Assembly: GCF_013778455.1 (NCBI RefSeq)
Contig: NZ_JACEHE010000030.1
Coordinates: forward strand, 1 to 64,000
Direction: 5' to 3'
Source of the DNA: Streptomyces himalayensis subsp. himalayensis
GTDB lineage: Bacteria > Actinomycetota > Actinomycetes > Streptomycetales > Streptomycetaceae
DNA length: 64,000 bases
Shown: one piece after another, positions 1-8,215 of the stretch
How the letters are laid out: each line of letters starts with the position of its first letter
Numbering within the stretch: the first letter of the stretch is position 1
Made by a program: the position numbers and the translations under genes
The notes under the pieces: generated by a model
The model's input: only the letters and a program-made list of their open reading frames with translations
Databases searched by the model: none
What the model was told of the DNA's origin: nothing

Positions 1-200
1 CGCCTGTACGCAGCACAGGCTCCGTAAGACAAAGCAGAACACCCGGCCGCTTCGCGGCCGAGAAGGCACCAGCGATACCGCGGCGCTCCGCGCCGCCACC
101 GCAAGGATGCGATTCCTTAAGAATTGAGGCGGTCCGGGAGGACCGGGTATGGCTGATGCGAAAGCCCTGGGGTTCCTCGCAAGAACCCGCTGAAACCGGT
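1..200 (+). other. Hairpin-dense left edge, possibly 3' end of a mobile element or structured RNA
   Basis: Four compact inverted repeats follow one another: CGGCCGC-ttc-GCGGCCG (44-60), CGGCGC-tcc-GCGCCG (about 81-95), CGGTCC-ggga-GGACCG (132-147) and GGTTC-ctcgcaa-GAACC (about 170-187). An open frame enters from the window edge in frame 2 and stops near 126; its translation is basic, which would suit the tail of a truncated coding sequence such as a TnpB-like nuclease, but I cannot identify it. No gene start is visible. The string of hairpins is unlike the ordinary intergenic DNA in the rest of the window. Confidence 0.3.
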
Positions 201-228
201 CCGAGTCACGAGGGCTGGGAGCCCGCGG

Positions 229-825
229 TCAGCGGTGGCCGCTGAGGAGTTCCTGGAGGGCGGGGGAGTAGCGGTCCGCGAGGTCCGCGATGTCGGCCGC
301 GCGTACGGCCTCGCCCCGGGCGATGCCGTACATGATGCCCAGGCCCAGCAGCATGCTCATGGCGAGTTCGGCGCGGACGGCGGCGTCCGGCCCGGAGAGG
401 CGTTCGGTGAGGCGGGCGACGACCTGCCTCCTGAAGTTGGCGCGGAGCACCTCGCCGTACTCTCCGTGACTGCTGTGCAGTGGCGCGAAGGCGATGCGGA
501 GCACGGGAGCCGTGTTGCGCTCGGCCTGGCTGGTGAGCAGGTGGGTGACCATGTGCCGGCCCAGGTCCTCGAGCGGAGCGTCCAGCAGCGCCTCGGTGTC
601 CTCCTCGAAGGACAGAATGTGGGCGAACAGCCGTTCCTTGTTGCCGAAGTACTTCACGATCAGGGGTGCGCTGACGCCCGCCCGTTCCGCCACGGCCTTG
701 AGCGTGATGTCGGTGTACGGATAACGGGCGAACATGATCCTGGCCGCGCGCAGGATGGCGTCCCGTGACGCCTGTGCGTCCCGGCGCCGGACGCCCTGTC
801 CGGCGGTGGTGCTCGGCCCGTTCAC
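229..825 (-). CDS. TetR-family transcriptional repressor
   Basis: A 198-residue TetR/AcrR regulator. The N-terminal helix-turn-helix is clear at about residues 20-66 (RDAILRAARIMFARYPYTDI then VAERAGVSAPLIVKYFGNKE), followed by an all-helical ligand and dimerisation domain. I chose the GTG at 823-825 because it overlaps the stop codon of the upstream MFS gene as GTGA, which implies translational coupling; the frame stays open far upstream but only as a shadow of the MFS gene. It is the second gene of an MFS-tetR operon and probably represses that operon through the paired palindromes at 2325-2366. The inducer is unknown; by analogy it would be a substrate of the pump. Confidence 0.9.
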   Translation of the reverse strand: MNGPSTTAGQGVRRRDAQASRDAILRAARIMFARYPYTDITLKAVAERAGVSAPLIVKYFGNKERLFAHILSFEEDTEALLDAPLEDLGRHMVTHLLTSQAERNTAPVLRIAFAPLHSSHGEYGEVLRANFRRQVVARLTERLSGPDAAVRAELAMSMLLGLGIMYGIARGEAVRAADIADLADRYSPALQELLSGHR

Positions 826-2300
826 GCTTCCTCCACTACCTCCACCGCGGCACGGGCCGCCGACCGCTTGTGCCGGCGCACTGCGTCGGCGGGCTCCCGG
901 CGACGCGGGATGACGAGTGCCAGGGCGCAGGCCAGCAGGGCGACCGTACCAGCCATGCCGAACGCGAGCAGATAGCCGTGGAGCGTGGGCACCCTGGCGC
1001 CGCCCAGCGACATCGTGTGGTGCGTGAGCACGGCGGCGATCGCGGCGCTGCATGTGGCCTGGCCGATGGTGCGCAGCAGCACGTTCACGCCGTTCACGGA
1101 GGCGGTCTGATGGGCCGGCACCGCCTCGAGGATGAGCGTGGGCAGGGCTGAGTACGCCAGGGCGGTACCCGCCGAGAGGACGGCCGACCCGACGATGATC
1201 AGCCAGAGTTGCTCGCTGTCCGCAAGGCGCACCCCGTACCCCGCGGCGATGACGGCGGCGCCCGCGGCCAAGGCGGTCTTGGCACCCCGGGCGGCCGAGA
1301 TCCAGGCCGACACGGGGGAGACGAACAGCATGATCAGGCCGCCCGGCAGCATGCACAGGCCGGTCTGCAGGATGGACAGTTCGAGGCCGTATCCGGTCTC
1401 CGCCGGGGCCTGGAGCAGTTGGGCCGTCACCAGCGAGTTCGCGTAGAAGGCGAAGCCGGTGAACAGGGCTGCCAGATGCGGCAGTGCCACCCGGGGCCGG
1501 GCCGCCAGCCGCAGGTCCACCAGCGGGTTGCGGGCCCGCAGCTGGTGCCGCCACCAGGCGGCCAGCACGATCACCACGGCACCGGCAAGGCCGAGCACCG
1601 CCGGGCTGGTCCACCCCCAGTCGCCGCCCTGGGAGATGGCAAGGAGCAGACAGATCAGGCCGGCGCTCAGCCCGGCCGCGCCGACGGCGTCGAAGCGGCC
1701 GGGGGTGCGTACGGGAGACTCCGGGACCGCCCACCACGCCAGAGCCAGTCCGATGGCGCCGAGCGCTGTTGTGGCCGCGAACATGACGTGCCAGTTCGCG
1801 TACTGGGCGATCGCGGCTGCGAGCGGCAGCCCGAGGGCCGCGCCGATACCGACCGTCGAACTCATGAGTGCGACCGCGGAGCCGGTTCTGGCAGGCGGCA
1901 GCTCGTCCCGCAGGAGGCTGATCGACAGCGGTACGACCGCGGCGGCCGACCCCTGGAGGGCGCGGGCCGCGATCAGCAGCCGGATGTCGGACGTCAGCGC
2001 GCACACCAGGGAGCCGGCCGTCATCAGCGCGAGCGAGAGCAGCAGTACCCGACGCTTGCCGTACATGTCGCCTGCTCGGCCGAGGACGGGGGTGAGCACC
2101 GCCCCTGCAAGCAGAGTCGCGGTGACCATCCATGACACGGCGGTGGCCGAGGACCCCGTCAGCCGCGGGAGATCGGGCAGCAGGGGGACGACGGCCGTCT
2201 GCATGACTGCCATGAGCGACCCGCCGAGGGCCAGCACCGGCACGGTGAGCCGCTCCTTGAGGGCTCGTGCCGGAGGACCCGGGACATGAGGCATCGGCAT
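822..2300 (-). CDS. MFS drug efflux transporter (DHA2/14-TMS type)
   Basis: A drug:H+ antiporter of about 492 residues. The first helix begins near residue 22 (VPVLALGGSLMAVMQTAVVP), motif A appears as GRAGDMYGKRRVLL, and motif C-like PALGLPLAAAIAQY follows; alternating hydrophobic segments continue to the C-terminus, consistent with 14 helices. The frame could start at 2336, but that codon lies inside the first operator palindrome, so I prefer the ATG at 2300 (or 2294), which has CGGAG just upstream. The last codons overlap the tetR start. The gene is probably silent until the TetR protein releases the double operator. Substrate cannot be read from sequence. Confidence 0.88.
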   Translation of the reverse strand: MPMPHVPGPPARALKERLTVPVLALGGSLMAVMQTAVVPLLPDLPRLTGSSATAVSWMVTATLLAGAVLTPVLGRAGDMYGKRRVLLLSLALMTAGSLVCALTSDIRLLIAARALQGSAAAVVPLSISLLRDELPPARTGSAVALMSSTVGIGAALGLPLAAAIAQYANWHVMFAATTALGAIGLALAWWAVPESPVRTPGRFDAVGAAGLSAGLICLLLAISQGGDWGWTSPAVLGLAGAVVIVLAAWWRHQLRARNPLVDLRLAARPRVALPHLAALFTGFAFYANSLVTAQLLQAPAETGYGLELSILQTGLCMLPGGLIMLFVSPVSAWISAARGAKTALAAGAAVIAAGYGVRLADSEQLWLIIVGSAVLSAGTALAYSALPTLILEAVPAHQTASVNGVNVLLRTIGQATCSAAIAAVLTHHTMSLGGARVPTLHGYLLAFGMAGTVALLACALALVIPRRREPADAVRRHKRSAARAAVEVVEEA

Positions 2301-2324
2301 GCTCCGAGCGGAGTCGCGACAGTA

Positions 2325-2366
2325 GGTGAATAGCAATTCACCACTCTAGGTGAATTGTTGTTCACC
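2325..2366 (-). promoter_or_regulatory. Double palindromic operator upstream of the MFS-tetR operon
   Basis: Two copies of the 18-bp palindrome GGTGAA-N6-TTCACC lie at 2325-2342 and 2349-2366, 24 bp centre to centre, separated by 6 bp. The arms are perfect in both copies while the central 6 bp differ (TAGCAA and TTGTTG), as expected for a conserved protein-binding site. They sit 25-66 bp upstream of the MFS start, where a promoter should be. The 24-bp spacing would place two TetR dimers on roughly the same face after a little over two turns. Confidence 0.75.
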
Positions 2367-2392
2367 AGCCAGATGTGATGGATTATTTCCGC

Positions 2393-4507
2393 TCAGCGTC
2401 CGGCGAGCGAGTCAGGGTCCGCCGGACGAGGACTGCCTTCCGGCGTGCCGATGCGGGCGATGAGGATCGCGATGTCGTCTTCCGCCGGGGTCGCAGCGAG
2501 GTGCGTGACCAGGGTGTCGCACAGGCCCGGCGGCGCCTGACCGGTGTGGCCGAGAAGATCGATGAGTTCTGACAGGCGTTCGTCGAGGTCGTATCCGCGG
2601 GCTTCGATGAGGCCGTCGGTGTAGAGGACGAGCAGGCTTCCCGGCGGGAAAGCGACCTCGGTGGTGGTGTAGGTGATACCGCCGATGCCCAGAGGTGCGC
2701 CGGGGGGCAGGTCGAGCAGGCGGGCGGTGCCGTCGGGAGTGATCACAGCGGGAGGGGGATGGCCGGCGCGGGCGAACCGGCAGCGGTGGGTCGAGGTGTC
2801 GCAGACGGCGTACAGACAGGTCGCCAGCAGCGGGTCGTCCAGTTCCTGCATCGCGTGGTCAAGGTGGTCGAGGAGCTGGTCGGGAGGCAGGTCGAGGCGG
2901 GACAGCGCCCGCACCGTAGTGCGCATCTGGCCCATGACGGCGGCGGCCGTGATGCCGTGGCCCATGACGTCCCCGATGACGAGGGCCGCCCTGTCCGGAG
3001 CGATCTCGGTGGCGTCGTACCAGTCACCGCCGATCTCGTTGACGTCGGACGCCGGGCGGTAGCAGTGGGCGATCTCCATGCCGGCCGGGGCCTGGGGGCG
3101 GCGGGGCAGCATGCTGCGCTGCAGGGTGAGGGCGGTGTCGTGCTCCCGGTGGTACAGCCGTGCGTTGTCGATGCAGATGGCGGCATGTGCGGCCAGGTCG
3201 CCCGCGAGTGCGAGGTCGGCGGAGTCGAACGCGGTGGGTTCATCGGCCCGCAGAAACGTGGCAACGCCCAGGACGAGGCCGCGCGCGATGAGAGGCACCA
3301 TCATCAGCGAGTGGACGCCCAGCCGGCGGATCCTGTCGGGCGTGGAGGTGTAGCGGGCGGCGGGAGCGACGGCGCGGGCGTCGACATGGGCCAGCAGATA
3401 GGGGCGGCGGTCGACGAGCGCCTGTGCATAGGGCGCGACCGCGGGGAAGTGCAGGATACGGCCGACGGGAGCGAGGACGTCGGCGACCACGGAACCGTAC
3501 GCGGGTGCCTTGCCCAGCCGGCGCAGGGCGGCGCCCGCGGCGAGACCGGCCAGCGGTTCGGCCGCCTCGGTGACGGTCCGCAGGACGTCGACGGTGACGA
3601 TGTCGGCGAGCCGGGGGACGGTGAGGTCGGCGAGTTCCTGGCCGGTGCGGGCGACGTCGAGGGTGGAGCCGACCCGCAGCGTCGCCTCGTTCAGGATGGT
3701 CACGCGCCTGCGGGTGGTGGCGGAGTCCACGTCGTCCCGCTGGTCGGCGGTGATGTCGACGATCGAGGCGCTGATACCCAGTGGTCGCCCGGCGCGGTCG
3801 TCGAGGCGGAAGTACGAGCAGGACCAGACGCGGTCGCGGTGCGGATCGGAGGGCGTACGGCCGATGCGGCGGAAGTTCACCACCGGCTCGCCGGTGTCCA
3901 GCACCCGGCGCATCGCCGCCTCCATCTGCTCGGAGTTGACGCCGGGCAGTACCTCCGCCAGGCGGCGGCCCAGGTGCGCCGACGCGGGCACGCCGTTCAT
4001 GGCCTCCAACGCGGGATTGATCTGCTGGAACCGCAGGTCGGTGTCGAGGACGGCCAGGCCGACGGGTGAGCCCGAGAACCACCCCTCCGGCAGCGCCCGC
4101 CCCCCGTGCGTCGACTGTGCTTCACGGGCGTCGGCGGCCAGCCACAGCATGCTGTCCCGGCCCTGACGGCCGGCACCGGCGACCGGACACGCCCACACCT
4201 CAAGCTGGACCGTCAGGCCGGTCTTGTGGCGTACGGGAAAGGAACCGGTCGAGCTCCGCCCTGCGGCAACGGCCTCCCTCAGGGACCGGGCCGCGGCATG
4301 CCCCTCGGGGAGTACGAAATCGGTACTGTCACGGCCGAGGACCTCCTCGGGTGTGTATCCGAGCAGGTCGCCGGCCGCCATGGCCCACTGCACTATGCGT
4401 CCGCCGCCGTCCAGTACGAGGACGGCGACCGGCAGCACGTCCCACCAGGCTCCGGCCTGCTCGTAGACCAGGGCTCTCCGGTCCCCCGCCGGCCTGGGAT
4501 CCGGCAT
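2393..4507 (-). CDS. PAS-PAS-GAF-SpoIIE (PP2C) serine phosphatase
   Basis: A 704-residue cytoplasmic signalling phosphatase. PAS domains occupy about residues 20-130 and 145-260, a GAF domain about 275-450, and a PP2C/SpoIIE catalytic domain about 475-690. Catalytic metal motifs are visible as EIGGDWYDA, VIGDVMGHG and LVLYTDGLIE. Such proteins dephosphorylate anti-anti-sigma factors (STAS proteins) in partner-switching control of stress or developmental sigma factors; the ATPase-type anti-sigma at 21068-21472 is the only other partner-switch component here and is not adjacent. It is monocistronic. A close paralogue with the same domain order lies at 24264-26366. Confidence 0.92.
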   Translation of the reverse strand: MPDPRPAGDRRALVYEQAGAWWDVLPVAVLVLDGGGRIVQWAMAAGDLLGYTPEEVLGRDSTDFVLPEGHAAARSLREAVAAGRSSTGSFPVRHKTGLTVQLEVWACPVAGAGRQGRDSMLWLAADAREAQSTHGGRALPEGWFSGSPVGLAVLDTDLRFQQINPALEAMNGVPASAHLGRRLAEVLPGVNSEQMEAAMRRVLDTGEPVVNFRRIGRTPSDPHRDRVWSCSYFRLDDRAGRPLGISASIVDITADQRDDVDSATTRRRVTILNEATLRVGSTLDVARTGQELADLTVPRLADIVTVDVLRTVTEAAEPLAGLAAGAALRRLGKAPAYGSVVADVLAPVGRILHFPAVAPYAQALVDRRPYLLAHVDARAVAPAARYTSTPDRIRRLGVHSLMMVPLIARGLVLGVATFLRADEPTAFDSADLALAGDLAAHAAICIDNARLYHREHDTALTLQRSMLPRRPQAPAGMEIAHCYRPASDVNEIGGDWYDATEIAPDRAALVIGDVMGHGITAAAVMGQMRTTVRALSRLDLPPDQLLDHLDHAMQELDDPLLATCLYAVCDTSTHRCRFARAGHPPPAVITPDGTARLLDLPPGAPLGIGGITYTTTEVAFPPGSLLVLYTDGLIEARGYDLDERLSELIDLLGHTGQAPPGLCDTLVTHLAATPAEDDIAILIARIGTPEGSPRPADPDSLAGR

Positions 4508-4704
4508 CGCAGATACTCCACAAAGCGGCTGGTGCTGCCTCCCTTTCAGTATGAACCGGTGTGCGGATTCGCGGCGCCCGTGTGCGGCATCGACAGGTCG
4601 ACGACTTCGGGCACTCCGGGCGCGTACGTCACGTGGGTACGACCGTCAGACGTCACTCGAGTGCGGGCCGTCACTGGAGTCCTAGCGTCATTTCAACCTG
4701 AGCG

Positions 4705-5256
4705 TCATTTCAAGGCGAGGACGATGGCGGCGCCGATCGCGCCGAGGCCCACCGCCACGGCGGCCGAAAGCCATCCGCCGTCCCGCCAGCGGAACGGGCG
4801 GTCCAGCGAGAGCCTGCCGGGGCCCACGGCGGCGATCGTGATCGCGGCGACGGCAAGGCACAGCGGGAACTCCATGCCGCCATTGGCCGCCCACAGGCCG
4901 TTCGGCGACGTCGTGGCCATGGCGTTGATCATGACGCCGACCACGGCCGCGGCAGCCAGCGGGGTGAGCAGGCCGACGGCCAGACCGAGCCCGCCGAGGA
5001 ACTCCGAGGCGCCGGCGAGGCCGGCGAAGAACACACCGGGGCTGTAGCCGAGGTCTTCGAAGCCTTTGCCGGTCGCGCTGAGCCCGGGGCCACCGAAGAT
5101 GCCGAACAGTTTCTGTGCGCCGTGGCCGGCCAGCAGCAGACCTACGGCCAGGCGGAGCAGCAGGATTCCGACGTCGGCGGCGGACGTGGACAGCGGTTGG
5201 GTAGTGCTGGCGTCCGGACGGGACGCGGCCCGGAGCCGTTCAGCGGACACTCTCAT
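4705..5256 (-). CDS. DoxX-family membrane protein
   Basis: A 183-residue integral membrane protein with four predicted helices, matching the DoxX family: LLLRLAVGLLLAGHGAQKLF at the first helix, a GGPGLSATGKGFEDLGYSPG loop, then GLAGASEFLGGLGLAVGLLT, and a C-terminal helix. The RLxxGxxxxxHGxQKLF pattern is the family hallmark. I chose the ATG at 5256; the frame extends upstream to 5361 but the extra 35 residues are not DoxX-like. Proteins of this family are linked to thiol redox balance or quinone-associated functions, but the role here is unknown. A 13-bp direct repeat (AGCGTCATTTCAA) at 4684 and 4701 spans the stop codon. Confidence 0.85.
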   Translation of the reverse strand: MRVSAERLRAASRPDASTTQPLSTSAADVGILLLRLAVGLLLAGHGAQKLFGIFGGPGLSATGKGFEDLGYSPGVFFAGLAGASEFLGGLGLAVGLLTPLAAAAVVGVMINAMATTSPNGLWAANGGMEFPLCLAVAAITIAAVGPGRLSLDRPFRWRDGGWLSAAVAVGLGAIGAAIVLALK

Positions 5257-5462
5257 CGTTGGTTCGCTTTCTGCACCGACTGCCCCCGGAGCCGACGATG
5301 GGCTCCACTGCCGGGGGCGGGTGCGGACGGGTGCGATGTGCCTCTCTTTCACCAGTCCCACCTAGCGACGAATCACCAGATTTCTCCTGTTTTCGGCAGG
5401 TATCAAGCTGCGGTACCGAACACACCTGGGATACGTGTCGCAGCGGCCGATGGATTGCAGCG

Positions 5463-5550
5463 TCGCTCGGCGCAACGGAGAAGAGCTAGGCGCAACGGAG
5501 AAGAGCTAGGCGCAACGGAGATGAGCTCGGCGCAACGGAGAAGAACGGAA
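5463..5550. repeat. 20-bp tandem repeat array upstream of the ECF sigma gene
   Basis: About three and a half to four head-to-tail copies of the 20-bp unit CGCAACGGAGAAGAGCTAGG at 5471-5490, 5491-5510, 5511-5530 (two changes) and 5531-5550 (degenerate end). The array ends about 40 bp before the sigma factor start. There are no spacers, so it is not a CRISPR. The 20-bp period is close to two helical turns, and each copy carries GGAG, so it could bind a regulator cooperatively or simply be slipped DNA. Confidence 0.85.
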
Positions 5551-5587
5551 GGGTGATCGTCTGCAGGACCCGGGAATCCCCCGGCCG

Positions 5588-6196
5588 ATGCGAACCGTAT
5601 ATACAGATATGCAGAGGTTTCGGTTCCCGGTGGGCCGCCTCCCGGACGAGGCTCTGCTGTCCGGCCTGGCCACGGGCGATCCCGAACTCGCCGTCACCTT
5701 CGTACGGCGGTTCCAGCACACGGTCTTCGGCGTCGCCATCGCCGTGACAGGCGACCCGCAGCTCGCCGAGGACATCGCCCAGCAGACCTTCGAACGCGCG
5801 TGGCGGCACGCGCAGATCTACGACTCCCGCCGCGGATCGGTGACGACCTGGCTGACGACCATCGCACACAACCTCGCCATCGACGCCATCCGCTCACGCA
5901 GGCCAGAACCGGTCGCGCCCGAGGATCTCGATGCGCTCCTCGGCGTCGTGACCGACACCCCCGAGCAGCGCGCGCTGGCCGACGACGCGTCGGCCAGGCT
6001 GCGCGCCGCCGTGGCGCAGCTGCCGCGCGAACAGGGCCGCGCTCTGGTGATGGCGAGCATCTACGGAATGACGGCCCAGCAGATCGCCGACTGGGAGAAC
6101 ATCCCCCTCGGTACCGCCAAGACCCGCATCAGGACAGCGATGGCCAAGCTGCGGACCACGCTCACGTCTCCGAAGCGAGGCGACCATGGCCAATGA
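5588..6196 (+). CDS. ECF-family RNA polymerase sigma factor
   Basis: A 202-residue extracytoplasmic-function sigma factor. Region 2 runs from about residue 30 to 95 (VTGDPQLAEDIAQQTFERAW, then TTIAHNLAIDAIRSRR) and region 4 from about 130 to 190 (LPREQGRALVMASIYGMTAQ, then IPLGTAKTRIRTAMAKL). The start could be 5588 or the ATG at 5609; neither has a convincing ribosome binding site, and TATATACAGATA just upstream of 5609 may be promoter DNA, so a leaderless message is possible. It overlaps the following anti-sigma gene by 11 bp, so the two are coexpressed and the sigma factor should be held inactive at the membrane until a signal arrives. Confidence 0.93.
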   Translation: MRTVYTDMQRFRFPVGRLPDEALLSGLATGDPELAVTFVRRFQHTVFGVAIAVTGDPQLAEDIAQQTFERAWRHAQIYDSRRGSVTTWLTTIAHNLAIDAIRSRRPEPVAPEDLDALLGVVTDTPEQRALADDASARLRAAVAQLPREQGRALVMASIYGMTAQQIADWENIPLGTAKTRIRTAMAKLRTTLTSPKRGDHGQ

Positions 6197-6947
6197 CGTG
6201 ACCTGCGAAACGCTGCGGGAGAACGGCGCCGAGCTGGCTCTCGGCGTGCTGCCGGGCCGGGAGCGGGCCGAGGCGGTCGCACACCTCGACCGCTGCGCGG
6301 ACTGCCGGGAGTACATCGAGCAGCTGACCCTCGTCGGCGACGGGCTGATCGGTCTGCTGCCGGGGAGCGAGCCGCCGGTCGGGTTCGAGACGCGGGTGGC
6401 ACGGGCGCTGACCCAGGCGTCCGCCGGGCGCGAAGGACGCCGGGCCACGCACGGATTCGGTCGCCTGCGCAGGGGATTCCGCGGACGTCGACCCGGACGC
6501 GTACGGCTGCGGGTCGCTGCTGCCGCGGCCGCCCTCGCCCTCGCCTTCGGCTTCGGCGGCTGGGCCGTCGGCACGGCCATCGAGAACTGGACGTCCTCCC
6601 CGCCGGGTCCGGCCGACTCCACGTCTCGCCTGCTGAGTGCGGAGCTGACCGGAGTCGGTCCCGATCGGCCCGAGGCCGGTGAGATCTACGCCCATGCCGG
6701 GGCACCGGGCTGGATCTACATGTCCGTCGACCTGGACGACGCCGGGATCCCGTACACCGGCGAGATCTCCTGCCTGCTGGAGCGCACCGACGGCACCACC
6801 GTCCGAGTGGGCACCTTCCCCCTGCACGACGGGTACGGCTACTGGGGCGCCCTGGTCGACGTGGATCCGTCCACGCTCTCCGGCGCCCGCCTGACCTCCG
6901 CCGACGGCACCGTCCTCGCCGTCGCACACTTCGAGACGGCCTCGTAG
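6186..6947 (+). CDS. Membrane-anchored zinc-binding anti-sigma factor (RskA-like)
   Basis: A 253-residue anti-sigma factor. The N-terminal zinc anti-sigma domain carries the HxxxCxxC motif as His33, Cys37 and Cys40 (HLDRCADCREY), with Cys7 as a possible fourth ligand. After a basic linker, a single transmembrane helix lies at about residues 113-137 (RVAAAAAALALAFGFGGWAV), and the remaining C-terminal half would be extracytoplasmic, resembling the RskA C-terminal domain. The 11-bp overlap with the ECF gene and the family architecture identify it as the cognate inhibitor. Release by regulated proteolysis is known for this family but is only inferred here. Confidence 0.92.
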   Translation: MANDVTCETLRENGAELALGVLPGRERAEAVAHLDRCADCREYIEQLTLVGDGLIGLLPGSEPPVGFETRVARALTQASAGREGRRATHGFGRLRRGFRGRRPGRVRLRVAAAAAALALAFGFGGWAVGTAIENWTSSPPGPADSTSRLLSAELTGVGPDRPEAGEIYAHAGAPGWIYMSVDLDDAGIPYTGEISCLLERTDGTTVRVGTFPLHDGYGYWGALVDVDPSTLSGARLTSADGTVLAVAHFETAS

Positions 6948-6974
6948 GCCCAAAGTCGATCCCGCCCGATGATT

Positions 6975-7130
6975 CATTCCGCGCCGTCGCAGGAGTCCTC
7001 CTTCCGCAAGCCCGCCGAGGAGGTACGGCGCCTGGTGTTCGACCCGCTCACCAAGGCCCAGCAGAAGCAACTGCGGGAGATCGGCCGCCGGATCAACAAC
7101 GAGATCGGCCCCGACGGCTGCGCCTCCCAT
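6975..7130 (+). pseudogene. Possible 3' fragment of a MarR-family regulator gene
   Basis: A short in-frame stretch reads EEVRRLVFDPLTKAQQKQLR followed by EIGRRINNEIGPDG, which resembles the C-terminal dimerisation helices of MarR regulators. No winged-helix domain precedes it and the frame runs on without a proper end into antisense DNA of the kinase gene. It could be a decayed remnant; it could also be chance similarity in an open frame. Confidence 0.35.
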
Positions 7131-7210
7131 CAGCTCTGGACACCGGCCAGGACTCACCGCCCCGGACGGGAGCCGTCCCGCTGCGCCCCGACCCCACACA
7201 AGACCGCACG

Positions 7211-8215
7211 TCAAGCGCCGCTCAGCCTTCTCAGCGTTGCGTCGAAGGCGGCGGAGAGTTCGGGGACCGTGGGCCGGGCGGCCGGATCGGGGCTGAGGCA
7301 GCTATCGATGGTCAGTGCGAGATCGTGCGGCAGACGCCGACGGGACGCTGTCGACGGGGCCGGACCTTCGAGCTGCGGGTACCAGTCGTCGCAGCCGCTC
7401 GTGCTGCCGCCCGACGTGACCGAGCCTCCATCGCGCACCTCGTCGGGGTCGTCGGCCTCGGTTTCGACTCCTTCGTCGGCCCCATTCACGGTCTCTCCGC
7501 TGTCGAACGGCACGTCGCCTGTTGCGACTTCGTACAGCGTGACGCCGATGCCCCACACGTCGGCGGCTGCCGACAGCGGTCCGCCGCGCGCCTGCTCGGG
7601 GGAGAGATAGCAGAAGGTTCCGACGCCCGGCGGCGCCATGCCGGGCGGCCGCGCGACGCTGAGGTCCAGCACTTTGGCGTGGCCGCAGTCGACCACGACG
7701 TTGGACGGTTTGAGGTCCAGGTGCAGCAGGCCCTGACCATGGAGGTAGTGGATCGCGGAACACAGCTGGACGCCGAGGAGCGCCACGTCCCGGGCAGCCG
7801 GGCGGCGCCGCAGCCGGTGGATGAGATGGGACAGTGTTTCGCCGGTCAGCGTTTCCAGTACGACGAGCGGCTCCGGCGACTCGACGACCTCGTACGCGCG
7901 GACCAGGTGCGGGTGGGTGAACGCCCGAAGCCAGCGCCCCTCCCGCAGCAACCGGTCGCGCAGCCGCTCCTCGTGTCGGCGGTCGGGCCGCACCACCTTG
8001 GCCACGCATCGGCACTGCCGTTCCTCGCTCCATGTGTCGTAGAGATCGAGCCAGCCGGTCCGCGCCAGATGCGCAAGGATCTCGTAGCCGGGAGCGGGAC
8101 TCGTCCCGGGCGCCAGAGGATCGAGGGCATCCACGGCATCCACGGCATCCACGGCATCCACGGGACAGGGGGCAGCGCCGCCGTTGGCCGAGGGAACAGC
8201 GCCGCAGTGCGTCAC
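7211..8215 (-). CDS. Ser/Thr protein kinase with atypical catalytic motifs
   Basis: A 334-residue soluble kinase without a transmembrane segment. The GTG start at 8213-8215 overlaps the stop of the ABC gene as GTGA. The kinase fold is clear: VAKVV lysine in the N-lobe, catalytic loop HLDLKPSNV where HRD is HLD, KVLDLSVARP where DFG is DLS, the GTFCYLSPEQARGGPLS activation segment, and AADVWGIGVTLYEVATGDVPF. The catalytic Asp, Lys and Asn and the metal-binding Asp are retained, so activity is plausible. Residues about 19-30 are a VDA repeat encoded by a 9-bp tandem repeat. A low-complexity acidic insert (about 235-270) interrupts the C-lobe. It is the last gene after the small peptide and ABC exporter genes. 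Confidence 0.88.
   Translation of the reverse strand: MTHCGAVPSANGGAAPCPVDAVDAVDAVDALDPLAPGTSPAPGYEILAHLARTGWLDLYDTWSEERQCRCVAKVVRPDRRHEERLRDRLLREGRWLRAFTHPHLVRAYEVVESPEPLVVLETLTGETLSHLIHRLRRRPAARDVALLGVQLCSAIHYLHGQGLLHLDLKPSNVVVDCGHAKVLDLSVARPPGMAPPGVGTFCYLSPEQARGGPLSAAADVWGIGVTLYEVATGDVPFDSGETVNGADEGVETEADDPDEVRDGGSVTSGGSTSGCDDWYPQLEGPAPSTASRRRLPHDLALTIDSCLSPDPAARPTVPELSAAFDATLRRLSGA
8126..8161. repeat. 9-bp tandem repeat inside the kinase gene
   Basis: Four perfect units of GGCATCCAC, encoding four Val-Asp-Ala repeats near the N-terminus of the kinase. In-frame, so copy number changes would alter length by three residues without breaking the gene. Confidence 0.9.

Noticed and set aside
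5463..5550. Short tandem array as a CRISPR
   Set aside because: The 20-bp units are contiguous with no spacers and no cas genes are present.
7211..8215. Kinase as part of a class III/IV lanthipeptide synthetase
   Set aside because: No lyase or cyclase domain is present and the upstream peptide has no Ser/Thr-Cys pattern suited to lanthionine formation.
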